Shown here in pieces: positions 8,929 through 17,174 of a stretch of DNA of 64,000 nt. Below the pieces are notes generated by a model. That model saw only the letters and a list, made by a program, of their open reading frames with translations, did not search any database and was not told the DNA's origin. A program made the translations under genes and the position numbers. Within the stretch, counting starts at the first letter, position 1. The number at the start of each line of letters is the position of its first letter. Source of the DNA: Neptuniibacter marinus (lineage in GTDB: Bacteria; Pseudomonadota; Gammaproteobacteria; Pseudomonadales; Balneatricaceae); NCBI RefSeq assembly GCF_001597725.1, contig NZ_LUTR01000015.1:1-64000 (forward strand). The letters are read 5' to 3'.

Positions 8929-9336
8929 ATGAATAAAAACATCTTAGTCACAGCAGCAAGGTACTCGTTTCCACATGAAGCGGAATTAGCTCGCTCTAGT
9001 TTAGAAGCAAAGGGGATTACAGCCTTTGTTGCAGATGCTCATACGATAAATATGCAGTGGTTGTATTCTAATGCGCTAGGTGGCGTTAGGGTGCAGGTAT
9101 ATAAGAGAAATTTGGAAGCGGCACAGGCTATATTGAATACTGATTATTCATCATGTGTAGAATCCGAAGTCGATTGCGACGAAGAACCTAAGTGCTCAAA
9201 GTGCGGAGGAGTGCTAGAGCCATATACAAAAGGCAAACGGCCCGCATTTGTTGTTTTCATCCTATTTGGCTTTCCGCTCTTTTTTTATCAACATGGGCTA
9301 CGTTGCACTCATTGTGGTTATTTCACCCAAACATAA
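8929..9336 (+). CDS. DUF2007 domain protein with zinc ribbon
   Basis: This is a 135-residue protein. The first 70 residues form a DUF2007 (putative signal-transducing, PII-like fold) domain, with the typical F...A.lars.L...Gi.afv pattern and GGVRVQV. A zinc ribbon follows, built from CSKC near residue 88 and CTHC near residue 127. A single membrane-type segment (FVVFILFGFPLFFY) lies between the two Cys pairs, so the ribbon is split by a hydrophobic hairpin. The function is unknown. The gene stands alone, 93 bases after the EEP gene. Confidence 0.8.
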   Translation: MNKNILVTAARYSFPHEAELARSSLEAKGITAFVADAHTINMQWLYSNALGGVRVQVYKRNLEAAQAILNTDYSSCVESEVDCDEEPKCSKCGGVLEPYTKGKRPAFVVFILFGFPLFFYQHGLRCTHCGYFTQT

Positions 9337-9410
9337 TCCATTAGCTGGCTCGCTTAGCGTATGCTTTTATCCTCCCTTATAGAAATACTCTGCTAAAAGC
9401 ATAAAAACCC

Positions 9411-9437
9411 GTAGACTAAAAGTCTGCTGTTTTTTTT
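9411..9437 (+). terminator. weak terminator after the DUF2007 gene
   Basis: AGACT (9413-9417) and AGTCT (9421-9425) form a short stem with an AAA loop, followed by GCTG and eight T. Just upstream, ATGCTTTTA (9361-9369) and TAAAAGCAT (9394-9402) form a perfect 9-base inverted repeat that could be part of the same structure. Confidence 0.4.
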
Positions 9438-9501
9438 ATTTAAGCAGCTAAATAGCATTAGCGGATGCGCCTAGACTTTATGCTTTTAATGACTATAAGA
9501 T

Positions 9502-10077
9502 TTATAAATATTTTTTCAGCGTGAATGCACCACGTAGATCGCCCACGGAGAAGCCGGTTGCTTTATCTTCTGGGTATAGTGCTTGTAGGCTTTCCTGCAA
9601 GGCTGGCTTGATGTTACTGCCATGGCAGCCCAAACACTGGTCCGCTACTGGAATCGCTTTCATCATACGAAAGACCTTGCGACCATCTTCATCCACAACG
9701 ACTTGTGAAAAACCTAAGGTTTTTAAATTAGCACCTTGCTGAGTTTGTTTAGCAAATTGTTCTAGTACCTGTTTTTCCCACTCATCAGGCGCATTCTCAG
9801 GATTACGTAATTTCAAACTTGTACGGCCTATATCCCAACCTGAAGATTGAGATATTTCGTGAGTTAGAGGCATTGCCTTTGTATTACAAACGGCAATAGC
9901 CGCCGGTGCACCGCCTTCTTCTTTCGCCTTTTTTAACTCGCCCATTAAGGTGGAAGCTAACTGCATAATAACCTGTTTAGCTTCAGCCTGAAGCTCAGGG
10001 ATATTTACGGTGAACTCTTCAGCCTGAACCGAAGGGGTTGCAGCTATAGCTGCTGCAGCCAAAATAAGTGCTTTCAT
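9502..10077 (-). CDS. periplasmic DUF3365 (Tll0287-like) c-type haem protein
   Basis: This is a 191-residue exported protein. The signal peptide is MKALILAAAAIAATPSVQA. The mature part matches the DUF3365 / Tll0287-like haem domain: an AVCNTKAMPLTHEIS stretch near residue 63, RNPENAPDEWE near residue 93, and one CLGCHG haem-attachment motif (CXXCH) near residue 149. The family includes periplasmic haem sensors and small cytochromes. Here the domain stands alone without kinase or transmembrane partner, so it is probably a soluble monohaem protein. It is the last minus-strand gene before a convergent junction and is separated by 100 bases from the enoyl-CoA hydratase gene upstream. Confidence 0.85.
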   Translation of the reverse strand: MKALILAAAAIAATPSVQAEEFTVNIPELQAEAKQVIMQLASTLMGELKKAKEEGGAPAAIAVCNTKAMPLTHEISQSSGWDIGRTSLKLRNPENAPDEWEKQVLEQFAKQTQQGANLKTLGFSQVVVDEDGRKVFRMMKAIPVADQCLGCHGSNIKPALQESLQALYPEDKATGFSVGDLRGAFTLKKYL

Positions 10078-10177
10078 ACTTAATGCCTCTTTGCATACAA
10101 TCTATCTAATGCTGCAAAGTATATAGAAATAATTAGATTAGTAAACACTAATATACATTAAACCTACTCAAAGCCTC

Positions 10178-10936
10178 TTAGCTGGCAGGCTTATTCTGTA
10201 AAAACTGCATAAACGCTTGCTGAGCTTCAGTTGAAGACATGCGTTCGTAAAAAAGCGTACCCTCTTCATCCATTACTTGGTGTAACTGCTGAAGGTAAGC
10301 TTTTTTCATTAACATTTTAGATGTTTGGACCGATTGCGAAGGCAGCCGTGCTAATCGTTCAGCACGAGCACGGGCGCATTTGAGTAAAATATCGCAAGTT
10401 ACAATCTGGTTGATTAAACCAATCTCTTGGGCTTTTTCAGCATCAAAAGGCACACCTTCAACCATCATTTCAAACGCCTGCCGATGGCTGACCATTTGCG
10501 GAAACAGTAAAGTGGAACCCCCTTCTGGAATAAGGCCTAATTTAACAAAGGGCATTTGACAGTTTAAATCATCGGCAGCCACCACAAGATCGCAATGTAG
10601 CAACATGGTAGAACCTATACCTACGGCATTACCTTGAACGGCGGCAATAATTGGTTTTTTACACTCAGCTAATTGGTGTAAAAAGCCAATAATAATCTTA
10701 ATTGCATCAGCCCCATCACCGACAGATATGAAATCTTGAATATCATTACCCGCACAGAAACTAGTTCCCTCAGCACGAATAAGCACAACATTGATCTCTG
10801 AATTTTCAGATGCCGAATCTAACAGTTGAGTTAGCTGCTCATACATAGAAAGGGTCAATGCGTTCTTTTTTGCTGTTCTGTTTAGAATAATCTCCAGAAC
10901 ATCCTTATTCTGCTCTGCTAGGACAAATTCATTCAT
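10178..10936 (-). CDS. enoyl-CoA hydratase/isomerase family protein
   Basis: This is a 252-residue crotonase-fold enzyme acting on acyl-CoA thioesters, probably in beta-oxidation. The oxyanion-hole strands are visible as SFCAGNDIQDF near residue 60 and VQGNAVGIGSTML near residue 100. The single acidic catalytic position appears as LIPEGGST near residue 130, the arrangement seen in enoyl-CoA isomerases as well as some hydratases. I use the ATG at 10936; a TTG four codons upstream is less likely. The gene sits next to DUF2889 and fadD, in a lipid-degradation block. The exact reaction (hydratase or delta3-delta2 isomerase) is not settled. Confidence 0.88.
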   Translation of the reverse strand: MNEFVLAEQNKDVLEIILNRTAKKNALTLSMYEQLTQLLDSASENSEINVVLIRAEGTSFCAGNDIQDFISVGDGADAIKIIIGFLHQLAECKKPIIAAVQGNAVGIGSTMLLHCDLVVAADDLNCQMPFVKLGLIPEGGSTLLFPQMVSHRQAFEMMVEGVPFDAEKAQEIGLINQIVTCDILLKCARARAERLARLPSQSVQTSKMLMKKAYLQQLHQVMDEEGTLFYERMSSTEAQQAFMQFLQNKPAS

Positions 10937-10980
10937 AGAAGTTCTCAATTAGATCTGATGTTTTATAAGAGCTACAGCCA

Positions 10981-11535
10981 TTATTTATCAATATAATGTT
11001 CGGGCAGATAAGTTTTAATCATTTCGCTACTTTGGCCCCACACATGGCAACTATTGAGCATAAATTTTGCGCCCTCTTTCAGCACCCCTTCATCCCCCTC
11101 TTTACCTGAACTTGGCCATATCGCTTGTATTGCTGTCGTTGCCACAACCGGTAATAGGTCATTCAAATGGGTACAACCCGCAACACCGCCTAGCAATGCT
11201 CTGGCCTGTTTTTGCCACCCAGGCCCAATACGGGAGCCTTCCAGCTTTTTGAACGCAGAGGTAATCTGGCTACACATGCGAAAAGGTGATTTATCAATGA
11301 CCGCTTCGACATGATGTATATGTAAGCCTTTATCAAGGGTCACCCGTATGCTGATATCGTGAAACGCTTCTCCTCCTGCCACATAGCCACCCCGTTCAGC
11401 ATTATCTACATCATGGGTTTTAACATCCGTCATACGTGCTTCTATATCCCATAATTGATCGTCACGTAGATAACCCGTGCAAACCACTGTACGGGTATGT
11501 TGAGCCGTTCGATGAGAAGGTTTAGATAGTGGCAT
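10981..11535 (-). CDS. DUF2889 family protein
   Basis: This is a 184-residue protein matching DUF2889, a family of unknown function often found next to acyl-CoA metabolism genes. Conserved features include GYLRDD near residue 21, the DISIRVTLD strand near residue 60, GCTHLNDLL near residue 115 and a final C-W segment. No membrane segments or signal peptide are seen. It lies 15 bases downstream of fadD and 44 bases upstream of the enoyl-CoA hydratase gene, all on one strand, which suggests a shared transcript and a role in fatty-acid or CoA-ester handling (inference). Confidence 0.8.
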   Translation of the reverse strand: MPLSKPSHRTAQHTRTVVCTGYLRDDQLWDIEARMTDVKTHDVDNAERGGYVAGGEAFHDISIRVTLDKGLHIHHVEAVIDKSPFRMCSQITSAFKKLEGSRIGPGWQKQARALLGGVAGCTHLNDLLPVVATTAIQAIWPSSGKEGDEGVLKEGAKFMLNSCHVWGQSSEMIKTYLPEHYIDK

Positions 11536-11550
11536 TAACTCGTTCCTTAC

Positions 11551-13215
11551 TCAGTTGGCATCAGGTTGTGGCGATTTAAGCATTCGACGTAAAACTTTAC
11601 CTACATTCGATTTAGGTAGGTCATCTGCAAACTCAACCTGTTTAGGCACTTTATAACGCGTAAGTTTACCTTTACACCAATTACGAATATCTTCGCGGTT
11701 CAAATCGGGATTACTACTCACAACAAAGACTTTAACGGTTTCTCCCGCTTTAATATCAGGCACACCAATAGCTGCACACTCAATCACATCGGGATGTTGT
11801 GTAATGACATCTTCAACTTCATTAGGATAAACATTAAACCCAGAGACGATAATCATATCTTTAGCGCGATCAACGATTCGATAGTAGCCATCTTCATCTA
11901 AAGTGGCGATATCACCGGTAATAAAGTAGCCATCGTCGGTGAATGAACATGCTGTCTCTTTAGGACGCTGCCAGTAACCTCTCATCACTTGCGGACCTTT
12001 AACACAGAGTTCACCCGCCTCACCAATAGGTACGTCTTCGCCATCAGTACCAATTACGCGGATATCTGTATGAAGCATCGATAAGCCAATGGTGCCTATG
12101 CGGTTCGCCAGCGGTGGATTAAAACAGACCGCCGGTGAGGTTTCGGTTAAACCATAGCCTTCGGTAATATCGCAACCGGTTTTTTCCTTCCACAACACTG
12201 CTGTTGATTGGTTTAGCGCCATACCACCCGATGCGGTAAATTTAAGGTTACTAAAATCCACATCTAAGAACTTTTCATCACTGCACAATGCGATAAAGAG
12301 CGTATTTAAACCGACAAAAGTGCTCATCTTCCATTTATGCAGCTCTTTGATAAAACCGGAGATATCACGTGGATTGGGAATTAAAACACTGTGACCACCC
12401 AGCAACGATACAACCTGAGCAACGGTAAAGGCATAAATATGATAAAGCGGCAGCGGAGATATGACTGTTTCTGTCCAATCAACGCCGGGTACTGTGAGTC
12501 GATTTTCAGCCTGCAACATATTAGAAATTAGATTGGCGTGCGTGAGAACAGCACCTTTTGATACGCCTGTAGTGCCGCCCGTATATTGCAATACAGCCGT
12601 GTCACCCGGAACGACTTCAACATGCTCAGGCGTTTCACCTAAATATTTTAACAGTACTTCTCGTAAAGGGAGCGCATCCGGCAGGTAGAAATTGGGTTCC
12701 ATCTTTTTCAGATATTTAACAGCGGCATTAAGTATATTACGCTTAACAAACCCATGGAGATCACCCACTTGGGTCACAAATAGGTTTTCTATCTGGGTAT
12801 TCGGCAGTATCTCTTCTGCCTTATGCGCCATACTTTTGTGAATAATCAACGCTTTTGCGCCAGAATCACAAAACTGATGCTCCATCTCTTTAGCTGTATA
12901 AAGAGGGTTGGTGTTTACAATCACTAACCCCGCCCTTAATGCTCCCATAAGTACAACAGGATATTGGATAAGATTGGGAAGCTGGATCGCAACACGGTCG
13001 CCGGGCTGTAAATTGGTCTCTTTCTGTAAATAAACAGCAAACGAAGCAGACAAGCGATCTAACTCATTATAATCGAGTGTACGGCCAAAGCTTGTGTACG
13101 CAGGTTTAGGACCAAACTTTTCACATGTATACGCTAGGACATCGGGGATTGTTTTAAATCCGTAATGATTAATATCCGCTGGTATTTGATCCGCTGCAGG
13201 TAACTGCTGCACCAT
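11551..13215 (-). CDS. fadD: long-chain-fatty-acid--CoA ligase
   Basis: This 554-residue adenylate-forming enzyme activates long-chain fatty acids to acyl-CoA with ATP, usually at the inner membrane face. The AMP-binding signature YTGGTTGVSKGA is near residue 213. Further downstream are EGYGLTETSP near residue 357 and the linker/hinge region TGDI...YRIVDRAKDMI near residues 440-465, with the following GFNVYPNEVED typical of FadD. The length matches E. coli FadD (561). The start ATG has GAGG upstream. It is the first gene of a group with DUF2889 and the enoyl-CoA hydratase. An inverted repeat at 13246-13262 lies between it and the SCP2 gene and could be regulatory. Confidence 0.95.
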   Translation of the reverse strand: MVQQLPAADQIPADINHYGFKTIPDVLAYTCEKFGPKPAYTSFGRTLDYNELDRLSASFAVYLQKETNLQPGDRVAIQLPNLIQYPVVLMGALRAGLVIVNTNPLYTAKEMEHQFCDSGAKALIIHKSMAHKAEEILPNTQIENLFVTQVGDLHGFVKRNILNAAVKYLKKMEPNFYLPDALPLREVLLKYLGETPEHVEVVPGDTAVLQYTGGTTGVSKGAVLTHANLISNMLQAENRLTVPGVDWTETVISPLPLYHIYAFTVAQVVSLLGGHSVLIPNPRDISGFIKELHKWKMSTFVGLNTLFIALCSDEKFLDVDFSNLKFTASGGMALNQSTAVLWKEKTGCDITEGYGLTETSPAVCFNPPLANRIGTIGLSMLHTDIRVIGTDGEDVPIGEAGELCVKGPQVMRGYWQRPKETACSFTDDGYFITGDIATLDEDGYYRIVDRAKDMIIVSGFNVYPNEVEDVITQHPDVIECAAIGVPDIKAGETVKVFVVSSNPDLNREDIRNWCKGKLTRYKVPKQVEFADDLPKSNVGKVLRRMLKSPQPDAN

Positions 13216-13245
13216 TGCAGGCTCCTCGTATAATTATTTTTATCG

Positions 13246-13262
13246 AGAACCTTTTCGGTTCT
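13246..13262. promoter_or_regulatory. inverted repeat upstream of fadD
   Basis: AGAACC (13246-13251) and GGTTCT (13257-13262) are perfect inverted arms around TTTTC, about 30 bases upstream of the fadD start. There is no T-tract on the minus strand, so an operator fits better than a terminator. Which regulator would bind is unknown. Confidence 0.35.
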
Positions 13263-13326
13263 AGTATGTTGTAACACGCTAAAGGAACTGCAAGCTACTG
13301 CTTACATATCCCTTAGATTACTGAAT

Positions 13327-13764
13327 TCATGCAACCGGAAATAACGCCGCTAATTTGGTTGCTAGCATAATATCGCCATCGGCCTGAATACGACCGGTCA
13401 TAAACGCTTGCATTCCATCGACTTCTCCAGACATGACCTCTTCTAGCGTAGTACTATCCATACGTAAAGTCACAGTAGGTTCGTCGCTACTACCTTCAGC
13501 AACCGCACAGCTCCCATCTTGAACTGTAACAAACCATTCACCGCCATCACTAATATCATATTGAAAAACAGCATCAGTTCCTGCCGCAGCAGATGAATCA
13601 AAACGTTGTTCCATTTGAGAGAAAATTGCTTTTAAATCTGCCATGTTCGAGACCTCATTTTTATTATGACTGTTTGCATTTTTTAGCTTGTAACGCGTCG
13701 CATTTAACTTCAATAGGCCACGCAATAAGGTGCGGCCTACTGGATTATTTAATACCTTTTTCAT
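13327..13764 (-). CDS. SCP2 sterol-carrier-type lipid-binding protein
   Basis: The last 105 residues (from an internal Met at 13644) form an SCP2 domain, a lipid or acyl-CoA carrier fold with the typical D.GEW.V.VQDG and A.M.GRI.A.GD pattern. The frame continues upstream to an ATG at 13764 preceded by GAAGGT, giving a basic 40-residue extension that could bind membranes or nucleic acid. A second good site (GAGGT) precedes the internal ATG at 13644. I give the longer form; both could be made. The gene begins 22 bases after the end of the acyl-CoA dehydrogenase gene, so the two are probably one operon, linking the protein to fatty-acid oxidation. Confidence 0.8.
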   Translation of the reverse strand: MKKVLNNPVGRTLLRGLLKLNATRYKLKNANSHNKNEVSNMADLKAIFSQMEQRFDSSAAAGTDAVFQYDISDGGEWFVTVQDGSCAVAEGSSDEPTVTLRMDSTTLEEVMSGEVDGMQAFMTGRIQADGDIMLATKLAALFPVA

Positions 13765-13786
13765 CTGTCTACCTTCAAAAGCATGA

Positions 13787-15574
13787 TTAAAATGCAAAAT
13801 GCTCTTGTTCCATAGACATCAGATTATCCGCACCGGATTGCATAGTAACGACCAAAGAGCGAGTACGCGGCAGAATACGCTGAAAATAGAATTGGGCTGT
13901 AGTCAGTTTAGCTTGATAGAAAGCAATATCACCTTCACCTTGAGCTATTTTTTCCTGAGCAACTTTCGCCATCCGAGCCCAGAAATAACCTAACACCACG
14001 TAACCTGAATACATGAGATAATCAACGGAAGCTGCACCAACTTCATCGCGGTTCTGCATCGCTTTCATACCTACTTGCATGGTCAAATCACCCCACTCTT
14101 TATTCAAATCAACAAGAGGCTTTGTGAACCCATGCATTTCTGGGTTATCAGCTTCCGCCTGACAGAATTTATGCATGATCTTAGTAAAGCCTTTTAAAGC
14201 TTCACCTTGGGTCATTAGAACTTTACGTCCCAATAAATCTAAAGCTTGTATCTGGGTTGTTCCCTCATAAAGCATAGAGATACGACTATCACGTACATTT
14301 TGCTCCATGCCCCACTCTGCGATATAGCCATGCCCACCAAAGATTTGTAAACCATGGTTAGCTGATTCAAAACCGACTTCGGTTAAAAACGCTTTTGCTA
14401 TAGGTGTTAAGAAAGCCAATAGGGCATCTGCGTCTTTTTTCTCGTCACCCTCACATAACTTCACTTTGTCCACCAGCTGAGCGCAGTAATAGATCATCGC
14501 ACGGCCCGCTTCAGCAAACGCTTTTTGTGTCAGTAGCATTTTGCGTACTTCAGGATGAACGATAATAGGGTCGGCCGCTTTATCAGGGTAGGCTGGGCCA
14601 TTTAATGCTCGCATCTGTAAGCGATCTTTAGCGTAGGCTAATGAGTTTTGAAACCCCCATTCGGCATGAGCTAATCCTTGCAATGCAGTACCTAAACGTG
14701 CGGTATTCATAAAGGTAAACATACAGTTCAAACCTTTATTGGCAGGACCAATCAAGTAACCGGTCGCCCCATCAAAATTCATAACGCAGGTTGAATTACC
14801 ATGAATACCCATTTTGTGTTCTAAAGAACCACAGCTAACCCCGTTACTCTCATTCAAAGCATCAGGTAAGTGCTTAGGAACAATAAAAAGCGAAATACCT
14901 TTTGTGCCAGCAGGGGCATCAGGAAGACGAGCTAATACGATATGGATAATATTTTCCGCCATATCATGCTCACCAGCAGAAATAAATATTTTCGTACCCG
15001 ACACTTTATAGCTGCCATCAGCTTGAGGTTCTGCTTTGGTTCTCAGCATACCTAAGTCAGTACCACAATGAGGTTCTGTCAGGCACATAGTCCCTGTCCA
15101 TTCACCAGAGATCAGTTTAGTCAGGTAAGTCTCTTTCTGCTCATCAGTACCATGAGCATCTAACGTATTCATCGCACCATGGCTTAAACCTGGATACATA
15201 CTCCATGACCAATTGGCCGTACCTACCATCTCATTAAGTACAATACCTAGAGACTCAGGTAACCCCTGACCACCCCACTCTGTTTCATGGGCAAGGGATG
15301 GCCAACCACCCTCAACAAACTGCTGGTACGCTTCTTTAAAACCATCGGGTGTTGTCACTACACCATCATTCCAAGTACAGCCTTGTTGATCTCCTACTTG
15401 ATTCAATGGTGACAGAACGCGCTCAGAAAATTTGGCACCCTCTTCCATAATTGCTGCCACCATATCGGGTGTTGCTTCATCACAACCCGGTAAGCTTTGG
15501 TAATGTCTCTCAGCATCAAGAACTTCGTTAAGTACGAAATTCATATCACGCAGTGGCGCTTTATATTCTGGCAT
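13787..15574 (-). CDS. acyl-CoA dehydrogenase (FadE-type, with C-terminal extension)
   Basis: This is a 595-residue FAD-dependent acyl-CoA dehydrogenase of the enlarged type with an extra C-terminal domain, as in bacterial FadE-like and DmdC-like enzymes. Visible signatures are LTEPHCGTDLGMLRT near residue 160 (the first acyl-CoA dehydrogenase signature) and QIFGGHGYIAEWGMEQ...RDSRIS near residue 405, with the YEGTTQIQ motif just after. It catalyses the first step of beta-oxidation, with electrons passing to ETF. I use ATG 15574, preceded by GAGGATACAGG; a TTG five codons upstream lies inside that ribosome site. Substrate chain length cannot be told. The SCP2 gene follows at once. The 344 bases upstream to the flgL end hold only a terminator. 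Confidence 0.93.
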   Translation of the reverse strand: MPEYKAPLRDMNFVLNEVLDAERHYQSLPGCDEATPDMVAAIMEEGAKFSERVLSPLNQVGDQQGCTWNDGVVTTPDGFKEAYQQFVEGGWPSLAHETEWGGQGLPESLGIVLNEMVGTANWSWSMYPGLSHGAMNTLDAHGTDEQKETYLTKLISGEWTGTMCLTEPHCGTDLGMLRTKAEPQADGSYKVSGTKIFISAGEHDMAENIIHIVLARLPDAPAGTKGISLFIVPKHLPDALNESNGVSCGSLEHKMGIHGNSTCVMNFDGATGYLIGPANKGLNCMFTFMNTARLGTALQGLAHAEWGFQNSLAYAKDRLQMRALNGPAYPDKAADPIIVHPEVRKMLLTQKAFAEAGRAMIYYCAQLVDKVKLCEGDEKKDADALLAFLTPIAKAFLTEVGFESANHGLQIFGGHGYIAEWGMEQNVRDSRISMLYEGTTQIQALDLLGRKVLMTQGEALKGFTKIMHKFCQAEADNPEMHGFTKPLVDLNKEWGDLTMQVGMKAMQNRDEVGAASVDYLMYSGYVVLGYFWARMAKVAQEKIAQGEGDIAFYQAKLTTAQFYFQRILPRTRSLVVTMQSGADNLMSMEQEHFAF

Positions 15575-15918
15575 GACCTGTATCCTCAATATTATTTTTA
15601 TAGCGCTAAGTGGTATTTATCACTTGAGCAATCGCTGCAAAGTACAATCTAAATCGGCAGCTCTGTTGTTCAGATATACTTAAGGATGGTCGATAGACTG
15701 AATTTCGCCAATAACAAAAGCTACCATTATTAATGACAAAAAGTAGCACGCGTTTTAAAACACCTAAGTTATAAGGCTTAACAAGGGAGAGAGAAGAGCT
15801 ATAAATACGAGACTGACCGCTTGAGTGTAACAATATCCTTCAAATAACATTGCGGTGCACAATAGAAACAAAAAAGCCGACACTTTCATGTCGGCTTTAA
15901 GTATTTTAAAAAACAGGC
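15575..15918. other. intergenic region between acyl-CoA dehydrogenase and flgL
   Basis: This region should hold the promoter of the acyl-CoA dehydrogenase gene on the minus strand. The flgL terminator lies at its right end (15876-15895). A 75-codon minus-strand open frame (15606-15833) shows no protein-like features. I see nothing else. Confidence 0.4.
15876..15895 (-). terminator. Rho-independent terminator after flgL
   Basis: GCCGACA (15876-15882) pairs with TGTCGGC (15889-15895) around CTTTCA. On the minus strand the stem is followed by a run of T, so it terminates the flgKL transcript. Confidence 0.85.
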
Positions 15919-17163
15919 TTATAGATAATTAAATAGACTTAGATCTTTAATGGCCGCAAAGCTAGCGTAGGACGCTTCAAGTGCAGTTTCCTGCAATGTG
16001 AAAATACTAATGGCTTCGTTATAATCCATATCTTCGAATGAGGAGCGCGCTTCCTCAGTGAAGAGAATATAATCTTCATTAACTAAAAGCTGCTGCTCTA
16101 AGGCATTGATGCGACCACCGATACTGGTACGTGCAGCAATATTTAGCTCCTCAATACCGGACAAGTTCGTTAAGATTTGATCCATCTTGGTATTAAATAA
16201 CTCTTTTCCGCTTTCCGTTGTAAAATCTGCAGTGTCTAGCTGCTCTTTCAAATCCATCGCTGTATTAAGAATATTATGTTGATCGAACACATCTAAGGTC
16301 GCAGTCCCTTCGTTAGCTCCACTAACATCTAGTTCAACACCAGCAATAGTCAAGGTTGGCGCATTAGGGTTAGTGGATAGATCATAACCATTTAGGCTAA
16401 CAGCCGGATCTTCTGCAGTAACAAACTGGCCATTTTTATCCGTTACTGTTAGTAAACCAGCCGCATCCACTGTCATCGTTAATGGACCATTGGCGCCCAT
16501 ATAACTACCAAAGGCTTCCGCATCACCTCCATCAATATCTATATTCGAAACCATAGAAACCGTTTGTGTCAGATCGGCTTCTATGTAACCTGGCACCATC
16601 GCTACTTTTTCAAATATTTCAAAACCTGAATCAGTTGAGGCGACCTTATTCTCAGGGCCCACCTGTAGGTAACGCTGGCCGTCATCGCCATTAAATTCAT
16701 AACGACCATTACTTTCGTTATAGGTATAGGGCTGGGTAAAACCTTTATTACCCGCAAACAGATATTCACCTTGAACATCTTTAGTGTTCATCAGGCTGGA
16801 TAAGGACTTAACGATCTCCCCAACTTCAGAAGCGATAGAGATACGATCACCATCACTTAGCACTCCATTTTTACCTTGGAGCGTTAATTCTCTTAGGCGA
16901 ATGGATAGGTTATTGATCTGATCGATGGTGGTTTCTTCTAGACTCAAACGTCGGTCAGCGACTTCGATATTCGCTGAAAACTGCTCTGTTCTAGCGATCT
17001 CTTTTTTGAACTTTTGAATCTGAGCCGATGCTAAAGGATCATCCGATGGTTGCAATATTCGCTTACCAGTCGAAAGCTGCTGCTGTGTTTTGAATAAATC
17101 TGCGCTGCCTTTATTAAGATTATCAATATTACTCAGAAAAATTTGCTGTGTAGAAATTCTCAT
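15919..17163 (-). CDS. flgL: flagellar hook-filament junction protein FlgL (HAP3)
   Basis: This is a 414-residue hook-associated protein, secreted by the flagellar type III system to form the junction between hook and filament. The N-terminus (MRISTQQIF...TQQQLSTGKRI..PSDDP) and the C-terminus (ETALEASYASFA) have the flagellin-like helices conserved in FlgL; the middle is a variable surface domain. It is longer than the roughly 320 residues of E. coli FlgL, which fits the enlarged FlgK and FlgE here. Its start is 11 bases after the flgK stop. A terminator lies just downstream. Expression should be FliA-dependent through the flgK promoter. Confidence 0.93.
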   Translation of the reverse strand: MRISTQQIFLSNIDNLNKGSADLFKTQQQLSTGKRILQPSDDPLASAQIQKFKKEIARTEQFSANIEVADRRLSLEETTIDQINNLSIRLRELTLQGKNGVLSDGDRISIASEVGEIVKSLSSLMNTKDVQGEYLFAGNKGFTQPYTYNESNGRYEFNGDDGQRYLQVGPENKVASTDSGFEIFEKVAMVPGYIEADLTQTVSMVSNIDIDGGDAEAFGSYMGANGPLTMTVDAAGLLTVTDKNGQFVTAEDPAVSLNGYDLSTNPNAPTLTIAGVELDVSGANEGTATLDVFDQHNILNTAMDLKEQLDTADFTTESGKELFNTKMDQILTNLSGIEELNIAARTSIGGRINALEQQLLVNEDYILFTEEARSSFEDMDYNEAISIFTLQETALEASYASFAAIKDLSLFNYL

Positions 17164-17174
17164 GGCTTATCTCC

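Noticed and set aside
15606-15833. 75-codon minus-strand open frame upstream of the acyl-CoA dehydrogenase gene
   Set aside because: No ribosome site or family likeness; position fits a promoter region.
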